Part shown: positions 10,052 through 19,541 of the stretch, in pieces
Layout: the number at the start of each line of letters is the position of its first letter
Position numbering within the stretch: position 1 is the stretch's first letter
Source of the DNA: Alphaproteobacteria bacterium MarineAlpha12_Bin1
GTDB lineage: Bacteria; Pseudomonadota; Alphaproteobacteria; UBA6615
NCBI GenBank assembly: GCA_002937505.1
Contig: PTJY01000002.1
Span: 124,001 to 188,000 of the forward strand
Direction of reading: 5' to 3'
DNA: 64,000 nt
The notes under the pieces: model-generated
Database searches by the model: none
The model's input: only the letters and a program-made list of their open reading frames with translations
What the model was told of the DNA's origin: nothing
Translations under genes and position numbers: made by a program

Positions 10052-10780
10052 ATGTTTGAATTGCTAACGGATCCATCAGTTTGGGCAAGTTTTTTAACAC
10101 TTTCCCTTCTAGAGATAGTGCTCGGAGTGGATAACGTTATATTTTTGTCAATCATTACGTCACGATTACCTGCTCATCAACAGCCAAAGGCTCGCCGGAT
10201 TGGTTTAATTCTGGCCCTAATAGGGAGAGTTGTTCTTTTGTTCGCGTTGAGCTGGATTATTAGCCTAAATGAACCATTATTTGAAATTATAGAAATAAAA
10301 ATTTCGTGCCGTGATCTAATTCTAGCTTCAGGCGGGTTGTTTCTAATTTATAAATCAATATCTGAAATCCATAAAATGATAGATGGAAACAAAGACGATC
10401 ATGGAAAACCAGGTGCTGCTATTTTTTTATCTGTTTTACTTCAAATATTTGTACTAGATTTTGTGTTTTCCCTGGATTCTGTTCTAACCGCTATTGGCAT
10501 GGCAGAGCACCTGTTAGTTATGATTGCTGCCATCATGGTGGCTGTATGTGTGATGTTAATAGCTGCTGAAACAATTAGTTCATTTGTTCTTAAGAGGCCT
10601 ACAATAAAAATGCTAGCTCTATCTTTTTTACTTCTAATAGGAATAACATTGATAGCGGATTCTGTAGATCTACATATACCCAGGGGGCTTATTTACTTTG
10701 GTATTGCTTTCGCCACATTTGTAGAATTATTAAATTTACTTGCTCGCAATAAAAAAACCAAGAAATATTTGGACTTATAA
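10052..10780 (+). CDS. TerC family integral membrane protein
   Basis: The 242-residue hydrophobic protein has about seven membrane segments. It carries the two TerC repeats, each with an acidic residue in the membrane: SLLEIVLGVDNVIFLS near residue 20, and FVLDFVFSLDSVLTAIGMAE near residue 135. TerC-family proteins (YgaP/Alx-like) are linked to tellurite resistance and to Mn2+ export. The exact cargo here is unknown. GAGGAAAAAGGA precedes the start. The next gene begins 2 bp after its stop. Confidence 0.88.
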   Translation: MFELLTDPSVWASFLTLSLLEIVLGVDNVIFLSIITSRLPAHQQPKARRIGLILALIGRVVLLFALSWIISLNEPLFEIIEIKISCRDLILASGGLFLIYKSISEIHKMIDGNKDDHGKPGAAIFLSVLLQIFVLDFVFSLDSVLTAIGMAEHLLVMIAAIMVAVCVMLIAAETISSFVLKRPTIKMLALSFLLLIGITLIADSVDLHIPRGLIYFGIAFATFVELLNLLARNKKTKKYLDL

Positions 10781-10782
10781 TA

Positions 10783-11274
10783 GTGACTAAATACCCAGAA
10801 CAACCAGTGCCAGGAGTAGGAGTAGTAGTCTTTAAAGAAAATAACGTGCTGGTAATAAAGCGCAGAAACCCCCCAAGAAAGGGCCAATGGAGTATACCTG
10901 GAGGCAAACAAAAACTTGGAGAAACTTGGCAAGATACAGCTAAAAGGGAAGTACGAGAAGAAACGGGAATTGAAATAAGGCTTATAGGACTAGTGGACGT
11001 GGTAGACGCAATTATAGAGGATGACAAGAAAAATAAGAATGGAAAGATAAATAGAGGCCCCCTTAGAAAAAAAACAAACGTCGCTTATCACTACACTTTA
11101 ATAGACTGTGCAGCATACTGGGAAAGTGGCTCGCTTATGGCTGGCAGCGATGCCACTGAAGCGGAATGGTGGCCTATAGATCGTTTGAAAGAACTACAAC
11201 TCTGGTCAGAAACGGAAAGGATTATTCAAAAGGCGAAAAGTTTGAGGAACAAAGAAATGAATGTAGAACGCTAA
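10783..11274 (+). CDS. Nudix hydrolase
   Basis: The Nudix box GGKQKLGETWQDTAKREVRE plus ETG is complete at about residues 41-64, including the REVREE metal-binding glutamates. The 163-residue size and GVGVVVFKENNVLVIKRRNPP start are typical of the MutT/ADP-ribose-type group. It uses a GTG start 2 bp after the terC-like stop, so it is translationally coupled. The substrate, a nucleoside diphosphate linked to another group, is not predictable. Confidence 0.9.
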   Translation: MTKYPEQPVPGVGVVVFKENNVLVIKRRNPPRKGQWSIPGGKQKLGETWQDTAKREVREETGIEIRLIGLVDVVDAIIEDDKKNKNGKINRGPLRKKTNVAYHYTLIDCAAYWESGSLMAGSDATEAEWWPIDRLKELQLWSETERIIQKAKSLRNKEMNVER

Positions 11275-11330
11275 ATTAAAATTAACATAATAAGTAAATC
11301 AGGCCTGGAATAACCCATCAATCAAAGTTA

Positions 11331-12362
11331 CTAATTAGCACACAGATTATTAAGGTGTTTACGATCCAACAGCTCAGCAATTTGCACTGTGTTTAAAGCT
11401 GCCCCCTTACGTAAATTATCGGACACCACCCATAAATTAAGTCCATTAGCTATTGTGGAATCATCTCTTACTCGACTTACAAAAACTAGGTCGTCTCCGG
11501 CGGCTTCAACAGGAGTAACATAACCTTCGTCCGCACGATGATCTATAAGAGACACTCCCTCTGATTCCCTTAACAACTTGCGCGCAGAATCAGTAGTAAT
11601 TTCTTTTTTGCATTCAATATTTATTGATTCGGCATGACCGATAAACACTGGCACACGAACGCATGTGGCTGTTATATCTATCTTTGCGTCAAGAATTTTT
11701 TTGGTTTCAACAACCATTTTCCATTCTTCTTTTGTAGAGCCATCTTCCATAAAGATATCTATCTGGGGGATAACATTAAATGCGATCTGCTTTGTAAACT
11801 CTTTTTTATCAAGTCGATCATTTACAAAGATTGCCCGCGTTTGATTAAACAATTCATCCATAGCCTCTTTTCCAGCTCCAGAAGTTGACTGGTAGGTAGA
11901 AACAACAACACGCTTTATGTCAAAAGCATCATGCAAAGGCTTTAAAGCAACAACCATTTGGATTGTAGAACAATTTGGATTTGAAATAATATTCCTATTA
12001 GAATAACCGCTAATAGCTTCCGGGTTAACCTCTGGGACAACAAGAGGAACATCTGATTCCATCCGAAATTGAGATGTATTGTCAATAACAACACACCCCT
12101 TGGACGCTGCTCGAGTGGCATGAATAGCAGAAACCTTAGCGCCTGGCGAAAACAATGCTATATCTGTGCCTTCAAAATCAAAATCTGATAGAGATCGGAC
12201 CTCAATAGGCTCATTCTCTCCAAAGGATACCTTACGACCGATTGATCGTTCACTAGCTAAAGCCACCACCTCATCAGCAGGGAATTTTCTCTCATACAAG
12301 GTTTGTAAAATTTCACGGCCTACATTTCCTGTAGCCCCGACTACGGCAACTTTATAACCCAT
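11331..12362 (-). CDS. asd: Aspartate-semialdehyde dehydrogenase
   Basis: NADPH-dependent reduction of aspartyl phosphate to aspartate semialdehyde, the branch point to lysine/DAP, threonine and methionine. It has the N-terminal Rossmann motif VVGATGNVGREIL, the catalytic Cys C131 in SNPNCSTIQ, and STYQSTSGAGKEAM. The length of 343 residues is usual. It closes the leuC-leuD-leuB-asd order conserved in many alphaproteobacteria, but is separated from leuB here by a small exported protein gene. Confidence 0.96.
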   Translation of the reverse strand: MGYKVAVVGATGNVGREILQTLYERKFPADEVVALASERSIGRKVSFGENEPIEVRSLSDFDFEGTDIALFSPGAKVSAIHATRAASKGCVVIDNTSQFRMESDVPLVVPEVNPEAISGYSNRNIISNPNCSTIQMVVALKPLHDAFDIKRVVVSTYQSTSGAGKEAMDELFNQTRAIFVNDRLDKKEFTKQIAFNVIPQIDIFMEDGSTKEEWKMVVETKKILDAKIDITATCVRVPVFIGHAESINIECKKEITTDSARKLLRESEGVSLIDHRADEGYVTPVEAAGDDLVFVSRVRDDSTIANGLNLWVVSDNLRKGAALNTVQIAELLDRKHLNNLCAN

Positions 12363-12509
12363 AATATTTCAATCCGATCTAGCTAGCTTAACGTTACTAT
12401 AATCTATCTATTGTTTAGGTTTAGACATCTTTAACTGTGATTTTTATTAATTTTAGTCCTTATCGCAAGCTAGACCCATCAATAAAAGAGTTATTAATCT
12501 AAGAAGTGA

Positions 12510-12800
12510 TTAATCATAGTACGCCAAATTACTCAAAAGTAATTTTGTACGCATGTCGATTTTAGGCTCTGATAGAGGTGATTTTAGAGCTTCCTCAATT
12601 ATGATTAATAATGCTGGTTTTACACTATCTATGTTTCTAACTCCCGTTAATTGAGCTGCCTTCGATAGAGGCTCATGTTTTGTACATTCAATATAAACGT
12701 TTTTTGAGATAGGCTTTTGAGCAAAGCCCCAAGCAAATGAAGGCAAGCTGACTTCTAAAACTATAACTACAGAGACGAAAACCGCGATTAACCTTATCAA
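12510..12800 (-). CDS. Small exported protein of unknown function
   Basis: A 96-residue protein with a clear signal peptide: MIR, a hydrophobic core IAVFVSVVIVLEV, then PSFA as a likely signal-peptidase I site near residue 23. The mature part is about 73 residues with a single Cys and a C-terminal helix-rich stretch. I do not recognise a family. It sits between asd and leuB on the same strand, about 150 bp before asd and 64 bp after leuB. The location, not the sequence, ties it to the leu operon. Confidence 0.6.
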   Translation of the reverse strand: MIRLIAVFVSVVIVLEVSLPSFAWGFAQKPISKNVYIECTKHEPLSKAAQLTGVRNIDSVKPALLIIIEEALKSPLSEPKIDMRTKLLLSNLAYYD

Positions 12801-12864
12801 TTTCTGCCTTTATTATTTTATCTAAACTGTGGCCTTATCTATATATAAAATAAGTTGATACAAT

Positions 12865-13980
12865 TCATTGAATAGACCGATCTAACTCTAGTAAAAGCTT
12901 TGATCCCATTTCTTCTGTGGATACTAGATGACAACCATCTTGCATTATATCACCTGTTCGAAACCCCTCATTGAGCACTTTTTGTACGACAGTCTCCACA
13001 CGATCAGCTTCTTCCGGCAAATCAAAAGAGTAACGGAGCATCATCGAAAAGCTTAAAAGCATGGCGAGAGGGTTTGCTTTTCCTTCCCCAGCGATATCTG
13101 GGGCAGACCCATGCACGGGCTCATACATGGCGTATCGTTTTCCCGTTATTGGATCAGGGTTACCTAAACTGGCTGATGGAAGCATTCCAAGAGAGCCGGT
13201 CATCATTGCAGCTTCATCAGATAGTATATCACCGAATAAATTATCTGTTACAATCACATCAAATTGATGCGGGTCTCGTAGTAATTGCATAGCACAATTG
13301 TCAGCTAGAATATGATGAAACTCAACATCAGGATATTCCTCCTCTGCGACCCTAGCAGAAATTTTCCGCCAGAAAACTCCCGTCTCCATTACATTAGATT
13401 TCTCCGCGCAATGAACTCTATTCTTTCGTTTTCGTGCTAGTTCAAAAGCAACACGGAGTATGCGAACTATTTCATCCTCAGTATATGCTTGGGTATCTAC
13501 CACCCTCTTTGTACCATCCTCCATTATCTGCTCGCCACGGGGTTCACCAAAATAGACACCAGAGGTAAGCTCCCGGAGAATAATTATATCTAATCCCTTA
13601 ACAACTTCAGATTTAAGGGTAGAAGCCTCAACCATAGCATCCAGTACTATTGCTGGTCTTAAATTTGCAAATAGATCAAGATCCTTCCTTAGTCGGAGCA
13701 AGCCCGCTTCGGGACGGTGCTCTCTGGGCACATCGTCCCATCTGGGGCCCCCAACAGCTCCAAAAAGCACTGCATCAGTTGAAACAGCTACTTCCATTGT
13801 TTCTTCGCGAATAGATACACCATGGCTATCGTAACACGCCCCACCTACTAGATCTTCAGTAACTTCAAATCTAACACTGCCCTTGTTGTCAAACCAATCA
13901 ATTACTCGCTGGACCTGCGCCATAACTTCAGGTCCGATACCATCTCCCGGTAGAACTAATATCTTTCTATTCGCAGCCAT
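12865..13980 (-). CDS. leuB: 3-isopropylmalate dehydrogenase
   Basis: Oxidative decarboxylation of 3-isopropylmalate to 2-oxoisocaproate in leucine synthesis. The family motifs are [26 protein letters not shown] with the substrate-discriminating Leu/Glu region, [14 protein letters not shown] and [18 protein letters not shown]. The ATG at 13980 has GAGGGGTGGAG ahead of it; a GTG at 13986 is in frame but less likely. The protein has 371 residues. It follows leuD by about 60 bp. Confidence 0.96.
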   Translation of the reverse strand: MAANRKILVLPGDGIGPEVMAQVQRVIDWFDNKGSVRFEVTEDLVGGACYDSHGVSIREETMEVAVSTDAVLFGAVGGPRWDDVPREHRPEAGLLRLRKDLDLFANLRPAIVLDAMVEASTLKSEVVKGLDIIILRELTSGVYFGEPRGEQIMEDGTKRVVDTQAYTEDEIVRILRVAFELARKRKNRVHCAEKSNVMETGVFWRKISARVAEEEYPDVEFHHILADNCAMQLLRDPHQFDVIVTDNLFGDILSDEAAMMTGSLGMLPSASLGNPDPITGKRYAMYEPVHGSAPDIAGEGKANPLAMLLSFSMMLRYSFDLPEEADRVETVVQKVLNEGFRTGDIMQDGCHLVSTEEMGSKLLLELDRSIQ

Positions 13981-14042
13981 CTCCACCCCTCATCCTAAAT
14001 ACTGTCTAAATCTAACTCATAACTCTTAGAAGAACTGCTATA

Positions 14043-14654
14043 CTATTTATAATTCCAGGGTTGTCCAATACGCTGTTTGTCTTCAAAACTGGATATTTTC
14101 TCATCTTTTTGTAACGTTAACCCTATATCATCTAGGCCTTCTAACAGACACTGCTTCAAAAAGGGCTCTAAATCGAAACTATAGGACACACCGTTTGGAG
14201 CAAGTATTTCTTGTTTTTCCAAATCAATCGATAATTCAGGGTTCTCGGAATCATTTGCAACTGCCATAAGCTCATCAACCTGTTCCGGTGATAGCTGAAT
14301 TAATAACATTCCATTTTTAAAACTATTGTTATAAAAAATATCAGCATAAGAAGAAGAAATTACTACCTTGACACCAAAGTCTTGAAGAGCCCATGGAGCG
14401 TGCTCCCTTGATGAACCGCATCCAAAGTTAGGTCCGGCAATGATTATTTTAGCATTGTTATAAGGAGGTCGATCTAAAACAAACTCACCCGTATTCTTTC
14501 CCGAGGAATCAGTACGCAATTCATGAAACAAACCTTTCCCAAGGCCAGTTCGTTCTATCGTTTTTAAAAATTGTTTGGGAATAATTTTATCTGTATCAAT
14601 ATTAACCATAGGTAAGGGCGCAGCAACACCGGTAACTTTGGTAAATTTTTCCAT
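14043..14654 (-). CDS. leuD: 3-isopropylmalate dehydratase small subunit
   Basis: Swivelling domain partner of LeuC in isomerising 2- to 3-isopropylmalate. The length of 203 residues and the motifs [14 protein letters not shown] and [17 protein letters not shown] are diagnostic. It is separated from leuC by an RDD-family membrane protein gene, an insertion into an otherwise standard leuC-leuD-leuB order. Confidence 0.96.
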   Translation of the reverse strand: MEKFTKVTGVAAPLPMVNIDTDKIIPKQFLKTIERTGLGKGLFHELRTDSSGKNTGEFVLDRPPYNNAKIIIAGPNFGCGSSREHAPWALQDFGVKVVISSSYADIFYNNSFKNGMLLIQLSPEQVDELMAVANDSENPELSIDLEKQEILAPNGVSYSFDLEPFLKQCLLEGLDDIGLTLQKDEKISSFEDKQRIGQPWNYK

Positions 14655-14665
14655 TTTCTTATGTC

Positions 14666-15109
14666 CTATCTTTTAAGCACTAAAGTACGTACTAGCTTGT
14701 CATGCAATGCCTGTTTTTGTTTGCTAAATGCCGAAGTAATAAAACCAATAAATAAAGTAAATATAGATAAATATTTCATCCAATAACGAAAACTAGCACG
14801 TCCAAAAGTCATTCGATCCCCATCAAGATCAGTAACATAAATACTCATTAATATTTTACCTAAGCTGGCCTGAGGTCTAGAACACTCCATAACCGAAAAA
14901 TATACCCATGCTGCTAATATTGCACTAAGCTCAAACAAGCGAAAATTAACAAAGTCTGCACCCGTGTGACTCGGCGCAGCAATGTTTACGTTAAAAGCCA
15001 AGCTTAGTAACCAAATAATGATTAGTAATATCGCCCCATCAATTACAGCCGCACATAGTCGAAGCCAAAACCCTGCATATCGTAAACCGGCCCCGGTATA
15101 GCTATCCAT
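14666..15109 (-). CDS. RDD family membrane protein
   Basis: A 147-residue protein from ATG 15109. A longer frame to 15148 would overlap leuC and lacks family support. It begins with the RDD-type segment [15 protein letters not shown], where the Arg and Asp of the first helix are visible. About three hydrophobic segments follow, and the later motif is [20 protein letters not shown] proteins are small membrane proteins of mostly unknown role; some are linked to ion antiport. The 7-bp gap to leuC and 11-bp gap to leuD make cotranscription with the leu genes near certain. Confidence 0.8.
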   Translation of the reverse strand: MDSYTGAGLRYAGFWLRLCAAVIDGAILLIIIWLLSLAFNVNIAAPSHTGADFVNFRLFELSAILAAWVYFSVMECSRPQASLGKILMSIYVTDLDGDRMTFGRASFRYWMKYLSIFTLFIGFITSAFSKQKQALHDKLVRTLVLKR

Positions 15110-15116
15110 AATTCGA

Positions 15117-16532
15117 TTACCCTTCAAAAAAGTCACGAACGTCGGCAAGGTGCCCAGTTATAGCCGCAGCGGCTGCCATTGCTGGACTAACAAGATGTGT
15201 TCTCCCTTCTCTGCCCTGTCTTCCTTCGAAATTTCTATTTGAGGTAGAAGCACATCTCTCACCAGGATCAAGCCGGTCAGAATTCATAGCCAAACACATT
15301 GAGCACCCTGGTTCGCGCCATTCAAATCCAGCCTCAATAAATATCTTATCTAAACCTTCTTCCTCAGCTTGTATCTTAACCAAACCTGAGCCAGGCACTA
15401 TCATGGCGTTCACTGCTGAAGAAACTTTACGTCCTTCGGCAACTTGAGCAACCTCTCTTAGATCTTCTATGCGACCATTAGTACAGGAGCCTATAAAGAC
15501 TTTGTCGATTTTGATGTCAGTCATTGAAGTGCCCGGAGTAAGGTCCATATACTCTAACGATCTTTCCCATGCCAAGCGCTGATTATCGTCACGTGCGTCA
15601 TTTTCAGGGCTGGGAATAGAGCCAGTAATTGGAACTACGTTCTCTGGACTTGTCCCCCACGTCACTTGTGGTGAAATATCAACAGCAGAGAGATTTACTT
15701 CCTTTTCATAAAAGGCCCCATGATCTGATGGCAAAGATTTCCAGTAAGATAAAGCCTGTTGCCATGCGCCTGCCTTTGGCGACATTGGCCTACCCTCTAA
15801 ATAAGCGTAAGTAACATCATCTGGGGCTATAAGTCCTGCGCGGGCCCCACCCTCAATCGACATGTTGCAGACGGTCATACGTCCTTCCATTGAGAGATTT
15901 TTAACAGCCTCCCCAGCATATTCTATTACGTGACCGGTTCCACCTGCTGTGCCTATTTTACCGATCATTGCAAGTATCATATCTTTAGCCGTTACGCCGG
16001 GAAGTAGTGAGCCATCAACTGTAATTCGAAGATTTTTTGCTGGCCTTTGTAGCAAAGTCTGCGTTGCTAAAACGTGCTCAACTTCTGAAGTCCCTATGCC
16101 GAATGCAAGAGCACCAAAGGCTCCATGAGTTGCAGTATGGCTATCGCCGCAGACAATTGTTGCCCCTGGTTGTGTAAAGCCCTGCTCCGGACCTATTATA
16201 TGAACTATTCCTTGTCGAACGTCGTTCATTTCAAACAGTTGAATATCAAAATCCAAGCAATTTTGTGTTAGGGTGTCAACTTGTAGTAGGGATTCAGGAT
16301 CTTTTATACCAGATGACCGATCAGACGTCGGCACATTATGATCAGCCACGGCAAGAGTTGCATCGGGTCGACGAACTGCTCTGTTCGCCAGCCTCAAACC
16401 CTCGAAAGCTTGCGGGCTTGTAACCTCATGTACCAAATGACGATCAATATAAATTAGGCAAGTGCCATCATCTTGCTGATCAACAACATGAGATTCCCAG
16501 ATTTTATCAAATAAGGTAAGCGGTTTAGCCAT
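15117..16532 (-). CDS. leuC: 3-isopropylmalate dehydratase large subunit
   Basis: Aconitase-superfamily 4Fe-4S enzyme of leucine synthesis. The 471 residues contain [20 protein letters not shown] and the cluster cysteines in [13 protein letters not shown] and [11 protein letters not shown]. The C terminus has [10 protein letters not shown]. It is the first gene of the leu block, about 100 bp downstream of rplS-side sequence. That gap (16533-16634) is AT-rich and may hold its promoter. Confidence 0.97.
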   Translation of the reverse strand: MAKPLTLFDKIWESHVVDQQDDGTCLIYIDRHLVHEVTSPQAFEGLRLANRAVRRPDATLAVADHNVPTSDRSSGIKDPESLLQVDTLTQNCLDFDIQLFEMNDVRQGIVHIIGPEQGFTQPGATIVCGDSHTATHGAFGALAFGIGTSEVEHVLATQTLLQRPAKNLRITVDGSLLPGVTAKDMILAMIGKIGTAGGTGHVIEYAGEAVKNLSMEGRMTVCNMSIEGGARAGLIAPDDVTYAYLEGRPMSPKAGAWQQALSYWKSLPSDHGAFYEKEVNLSAVDISPQVTWGTSPENVVPITGSIPSPENDARDDNQRLAWERSLEYMDLTPGTSMTDIKIDKVFIGSCTNGRIEDLREVAQVAEGRKVSSAVNAMIVPGSGLVKIQAEEEGLDKIFIEAGFEWREPGCSMCLAMNSDRLDPGERCASTSNRNFEGRQGREGRTHLVSPAMAAAAAITGHLADVRDFFEG

Positions 16533-16634
16533 GATGAAAATTCTCTATGTATAGCTAGTCTATATTACGGCCAAGTGAGGAATGTCTCGAATATAAGGGT
16601 TGTAGATTAAACAATTTCAAAAATTATGATCAGA

Positions 16635-17114
16635 CTAACTTTCATCAGTCTTGCTTGTAGTTTCAACCTCTTCGGATTCACTCTCTAATTTGTCCAATTC
16701 TACTTCTGGAGATGCATTTTTATTTTTGTCTTTTCCTGTAACCTGCAATCCATGGCCCGTCGTACGCTCAAATATTCGAGCTGCCTTGCCAGTTCTACCT
16801 CGCAAATAATAGAGTTTTGCACGGCGAACCTTTCCTCGACGGATAACCTCAATAGAGTCAACTCGAGGACCGTACAATGGAAACACTCTTTCAACTCCCT
16901 CTCCGAAACTAAGCTTACGTACTGTAAAGGAAGAATTAATGCCAGCGCTCTTTCGGGCAATGCAAACACCCTCATAGGCCTGTATTCGCTCGCGCTCTCC
17001 CTCTACAACCTTAACGTTAACGCGTATGGTGTCACCAGAATCAAAGTCAGGAATGTCTTTAGATTCAGATAATTTCGCAAGTTCTGCGGCCTCAAATTTT
17101 TGCAACGTGTTCAT
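16635..17114 (-). CDS. rplS: 50S ribosomal protein L19 with acidic C-terminal tail
   Basis: bL19 sits at the 30S-50S interface. The core (residues 1 to about 125) has the canonical [46 protein letters not shown] and [23 protein letters not shown]. About 30 extra residues follow, rich in Lys and then Glu/Ser ([17 protein letters not shown]). The usual bL19 is 115-130 residues. It is the last gene of the rpsP-rimM-trmD-rplS group, 30 bp after trmD. Confidence 0.96.
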   Translation of the reverse strand: MNTLQKFEAAELAKLSESKDIPDFDSGDTIRVNVKVVEGERERIQAYEGVCIARKSAGINSSFTVRKLSFGEGVERVFPLYGPRVDSIEVIRRGKVRRAKLYYLRGRTGKAARIFERTTGHGLQVTGKDKNKNASPEVELDKLESESEEVETTSKTDES

Positions 17115-17144
17115 GATATAATTCCTATTTTGGCCTTTATATAT

Positions 17145-17882
17145 TTATTTTGTTAAACGTTTTGCCCATAAATCAGGCCGACGATCTCGTGTTATCTCTT
17201 CAGATTTCTTTCTACGCCAATTTTTAATCTTACCATGATCTCCCGATGAAAGAATATCAGGTATACAATTTTTTTTACCCCTTAAATCGTACCATATTGC
17301 TGGCCGGGTGTAATGAGGGTATTCGAGCAAATTTTGTTCAAAGCTTTCTTCACTTAGCGATTCATTGTTTCCTACAACTCCAGGTAGTAGCCTTATTACC
17401 GAATCTAGAAGTGCTAAACTTGCTATTTCTCCTCCTGATAAAACAAAATCTCCCAAACTAACTTCTTCTATTTCTCTAGCTTCTATTACGCGTTGATCTA
17501 TTCCCTCATAACGACCACATATCAAGACAGCCCCAGGACCATCCGCTAGCTTTTTAATACGCGTTTGATCCAAAGGACGCCCGCGCGGGGTGAGATAAAT
17601 GATTGGAGCTGTGTCGTCAACTAATTTAGAGGCTGTTTCTAACGCCATATCAACTATATCAGGTCGCATTACCATGCCTGCACCGCCACCAAATGGCTCA
17701 TCATCAACTTTTCCAGCAGAATCTAGCGCAAAATCTCTATAATTCAGAACATCTAATCTCCAAATATCATCTTTTAAAGCCTTTCCAGCCAAACTAGAGT
17801 TTAAGGGGCCCGGAAAAATTTCTGGAAATAATGTCAATATGACAGCATGCCAATAAGCCTCAGAATTGTAATGCTTATTCAT
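17145..17882 (-). CDS. trmD: tRNA (guanine-37 N1) methyltransferase
   Basis: SAM-dependent m1G37 methylation of tRNAs reading CNN codons, which prevents +1 frameshifting. The SPOUT knot segments are visible: AVILTLFPEIFPG, DEPFGGGAGMVMRPD, YLTPRGRPLDQ, LICGRYEGIDQRV and SLGDFVLSGGEIASL. I choose ATG 17882 (245 residues), because the longer frame to 17927 would overlap rimM and adds residues outside the family. Confidence 0.95.
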   Translation of the reverse strand: MNKHYNSEAYWHAVILTLFPEIFPGPLNSSLAGKALKDDIWRLDVLNYRDFALDSAGKVDDEPFGGGAGMVMRPDIVDMALETASKLVDDTAPIIYLTPRGRPLDQTRIKKLADGPGAVLICGRYEGIDQRVIEAREIEEVSLGDFVLSGGEIASLALLDSVIRLLPGVVGNNESLSEESFEQNLLEYPHYTRPAIWYDLRGKKNCIPDILSSGDHGKIKNWRRKKSEEITRDRRPDLWAKRLTK

Positions 17883-17907
17883 AACTCCATTCCAGTTCTT
17901 ACTTAGG

Positions 17908-18447
17908 TTAAATTTCAAAAGCCTCAAAAAACTTTTCTTCTACCAGGATAAATTTGTTATTTAAATCAATCTTGGGTACTGCTTCCTTTGTAAAAGGGAC
18001 CATTAAAGGTACACCCTTTTTATCTAAACATTCTAGAACAGCGCCAGCGCCATAATCATGAACTGCTAAAACTTCACCCAAAGAATCGCCATTATTATTA
18101 ACTACTGATAATCCAATTATGTCCGCAAAATAAAACTCGTCTAAATCAGTGGACGGTAATTGACCCCTCTTAATGTATAAGTGCTGTCCCTTCAGGGTTT
18201 CTGCTTCATTACGATCGTTAACACCTAATACACGTGCAGCAATCTGACCTTTTCCGGTTCTATTAGCAACTTCAATCTCTAGCGTTCGACTACCATCTTC
18301 AATTTCTACAGGCCCATAAGCTGATACAGATTCGGGTATATCAGTAAAAGGCTTAATTCGAACTAGCCCTTTAAGCCCATGAACGCCTGTTATAACACCG
18401 ACACATATGCGTTCCCTATCAATAAACTTCATGTTTTTTTCGTTCAT
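17908..18447 (-). CDS. rimM: Ribosome maturation factor RimM
   Basis: Assists 16S rRNA processing and assembly of the 30S head, near uS19. The N-terminal RimM domain begins ICVGVITGVHGLKGLVRIKPFT, and the PRC-barrel domain has LDEFYFADIIGLSVVN and ...VPLMVPFTKEAVPKID. The 179-residue length is usual. Its position between rpsP and trmD is the standard order. Confidence 0.94.
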   Translation of the reverse strand: MNEKNMKFIDRERICVGVITGVHGLKGLVRIKPFTDIPESVSAYGPVEIEDGSRTLEIEVANRTGKGQIAARVLGVNDRNEAETLKGQHLYIKRGQLPSTDLDEFYFADIIGLSVVNNNGDSLGEVLAVHDYGAGAVLECLDKKGVPLMVPFTKEAVPKIDLNNKFILVEEKFFEAFEI

Positions 18448-18490
18448 GGATAAATTGTTACAACGCCTAAGATCTTATATTTACTTATGT

Positions 18491-19135
18491 TCAGCCTTTA
18501 TCGCCTTCAGTATCTTCAGATGATGTGACCTTTGGGTTTTTCCCATCTTCATTAGGCCCCTCTTCAGTAGATTCATCAGCAGATTCTGCTACCTCTTCTG
18601 CTGTGTCGACTTCAGTCACTTCCTCAGCTGCGGGTGTCTCATCTGCAGGAGCTTCTGCCGCTTCTGTTGCCGTGTCAGCTTCAGTCACTTCCTCAGCTGC
18701 GGGTGTCTCATCTGCAGGAGCTTCTGCCGCTTCTGTTGCCGTGTCTTGCTCTGAAGCAGGGGTTTGTTCTTTTTCCTGTTGAGCCTCTTTCTCAGCGTCA
18801 AGACGTTCTTGAGCTTTTTTCTTACGTTTATCTTTTTTGGTTTGGTTTTCCTCTTTATATTTTATTGTTTTAGTTTTAGGTAACTCATACAAATCCATAT
18901 CGGCTAAAAACCTACCCACACGATCGCTGGGTTTAGCGCCAACCCCAATCCAATGTTTGACACGGTCAGAATCAATAGTTATTCGCGAAGCGTCATGCTT
19001 TTCTAACATCGGATTGAAAGTGCCTATTTTTTCAATAAATCGCCCGTCTCTTGGACTACGCGAGTCTGCAACAACAATTCTATAGAAAGGACGTTTTTTT
19101 GAGCCCCCGCGTGAAAGTCTAATTCTTAGTGACAT
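18491..19135 (-). CDS. rpsP: 30S ribosomal protein S16 with a long repetitive acidic C-terminal extension
   Basis: The first ~80 residues are a normal bS16: [39 protein letters not shown] and [16 protein letters not shown] Lys-rich linker follows, then an Ala/Glu/Thr/Pro tail containing two nearly identical 23-residue units ([20 protein letters not shown]). Total length is 214 residues against the usual 80-110, although long low-complexity tails are common in alphaproteobacterial S16. The tail is probably disordered and solvent-exposed. It heads the rpsP-rimM-trmD-rplS set. Confidence 0.95.
   Translation of the reverse strand: MSLRIRLSRGGSKKRPFYRIVVADSRSPRDGRFIEKIGTFNPMLEKHDASRITIDSDRVKHWIGVGAKPSDRVGRFLADMDLYELPKTKTIKYKEENQTKKDKRKKKAQERLDAEKEAQQEKEQTPASEQDTATEAAEAPADETPAAEEVTEADTATEAAEAPADETPAAEEVTEVDTAEEVAESADESTEEGPNEDGKNPKVTSSEDTEGDKG
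18603..18740. repeat. Two tandem 69-bp direct repeats inside rpsP
   Basis: Units 18603-18671 and 18672-18740 differ at only two adjacent bases (GA versus AG), and a partial third copy of the unit start (GTGTC) follows at 18741. The unit is 23 codons, so the frame is kept. The near identity at the DNA level points to a recent duplication and a length-variable (VNTR-like) locus. Confidence 0.95.
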
Positions 19136-19152
19136 TGTTTTCCTTTATTTTT

Positions 19153-19530
19153 TTAATTCGTGATGTGGACAGCTTCAAGTTTGTGACCGTCTAGGTCACA
19201 TATGAAAGCTGCATAATAAGTATCTTTGTATTCAGGACGAAAACCGGGAGAGCCATCATCTGATGCTCCCGCTTTAATTGCCCTTGAGTGAAAATCATCT
19301 ACCTCCAAACAACTATTAGCTTGAAAGGCTATGTGGTTTCCACTGTCCTCGACTACAGATAAATTAGCTCTCTGGTTAATCCAAAAAGCTATTCCGTTTT
19401 CACTTTTTTTCCAAGATTCAGTTCCAGGCTTTGACATATATCGCCTATAGCCAAGCACAGAGAGAACAGAATCGTAGAACTTAGTGCTTTGAGATAAATC
19501 TCTAACTCCTATTGAAATATGATGCAACAT
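19153..19530 (-). CDS. VOC (glyoxalase/bleomycin resistance) superfamily protein
   Basis: A 125-residue single-domain protein with the paired beta-alpha-beta-beta-beta modules of this superfamily. It starts MLHHISIGVRDLSQSTKFYDSVL and ends FICDLDGHKLEAVHI. The likely metal ligands are His in HHISIG, His in GNHIAF and Glu in KLEAV. The substrate is unknown; relatives isomerise, dioxygenate or sequester small molecules. It lies between ffh and rpsP on the same strand, with gaps of 11 and 17 bp, so it is cotranscribed with housekeeping genes. Confidence 0.85.
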   Translation of the reverse strand: MLHHISIGVRDLSQSTKFYDSVLSVLGYRRYMSKPGTESWKKSENGIAFWINQRANLSVVEDSGNHIAFQANSCLEVDDFHSRAIKAGASDDGSPGFRPEYKDTYYAAFICDLDGHKLEAVHITN

Positions 19531-19541
19531 GACAAACCTGA

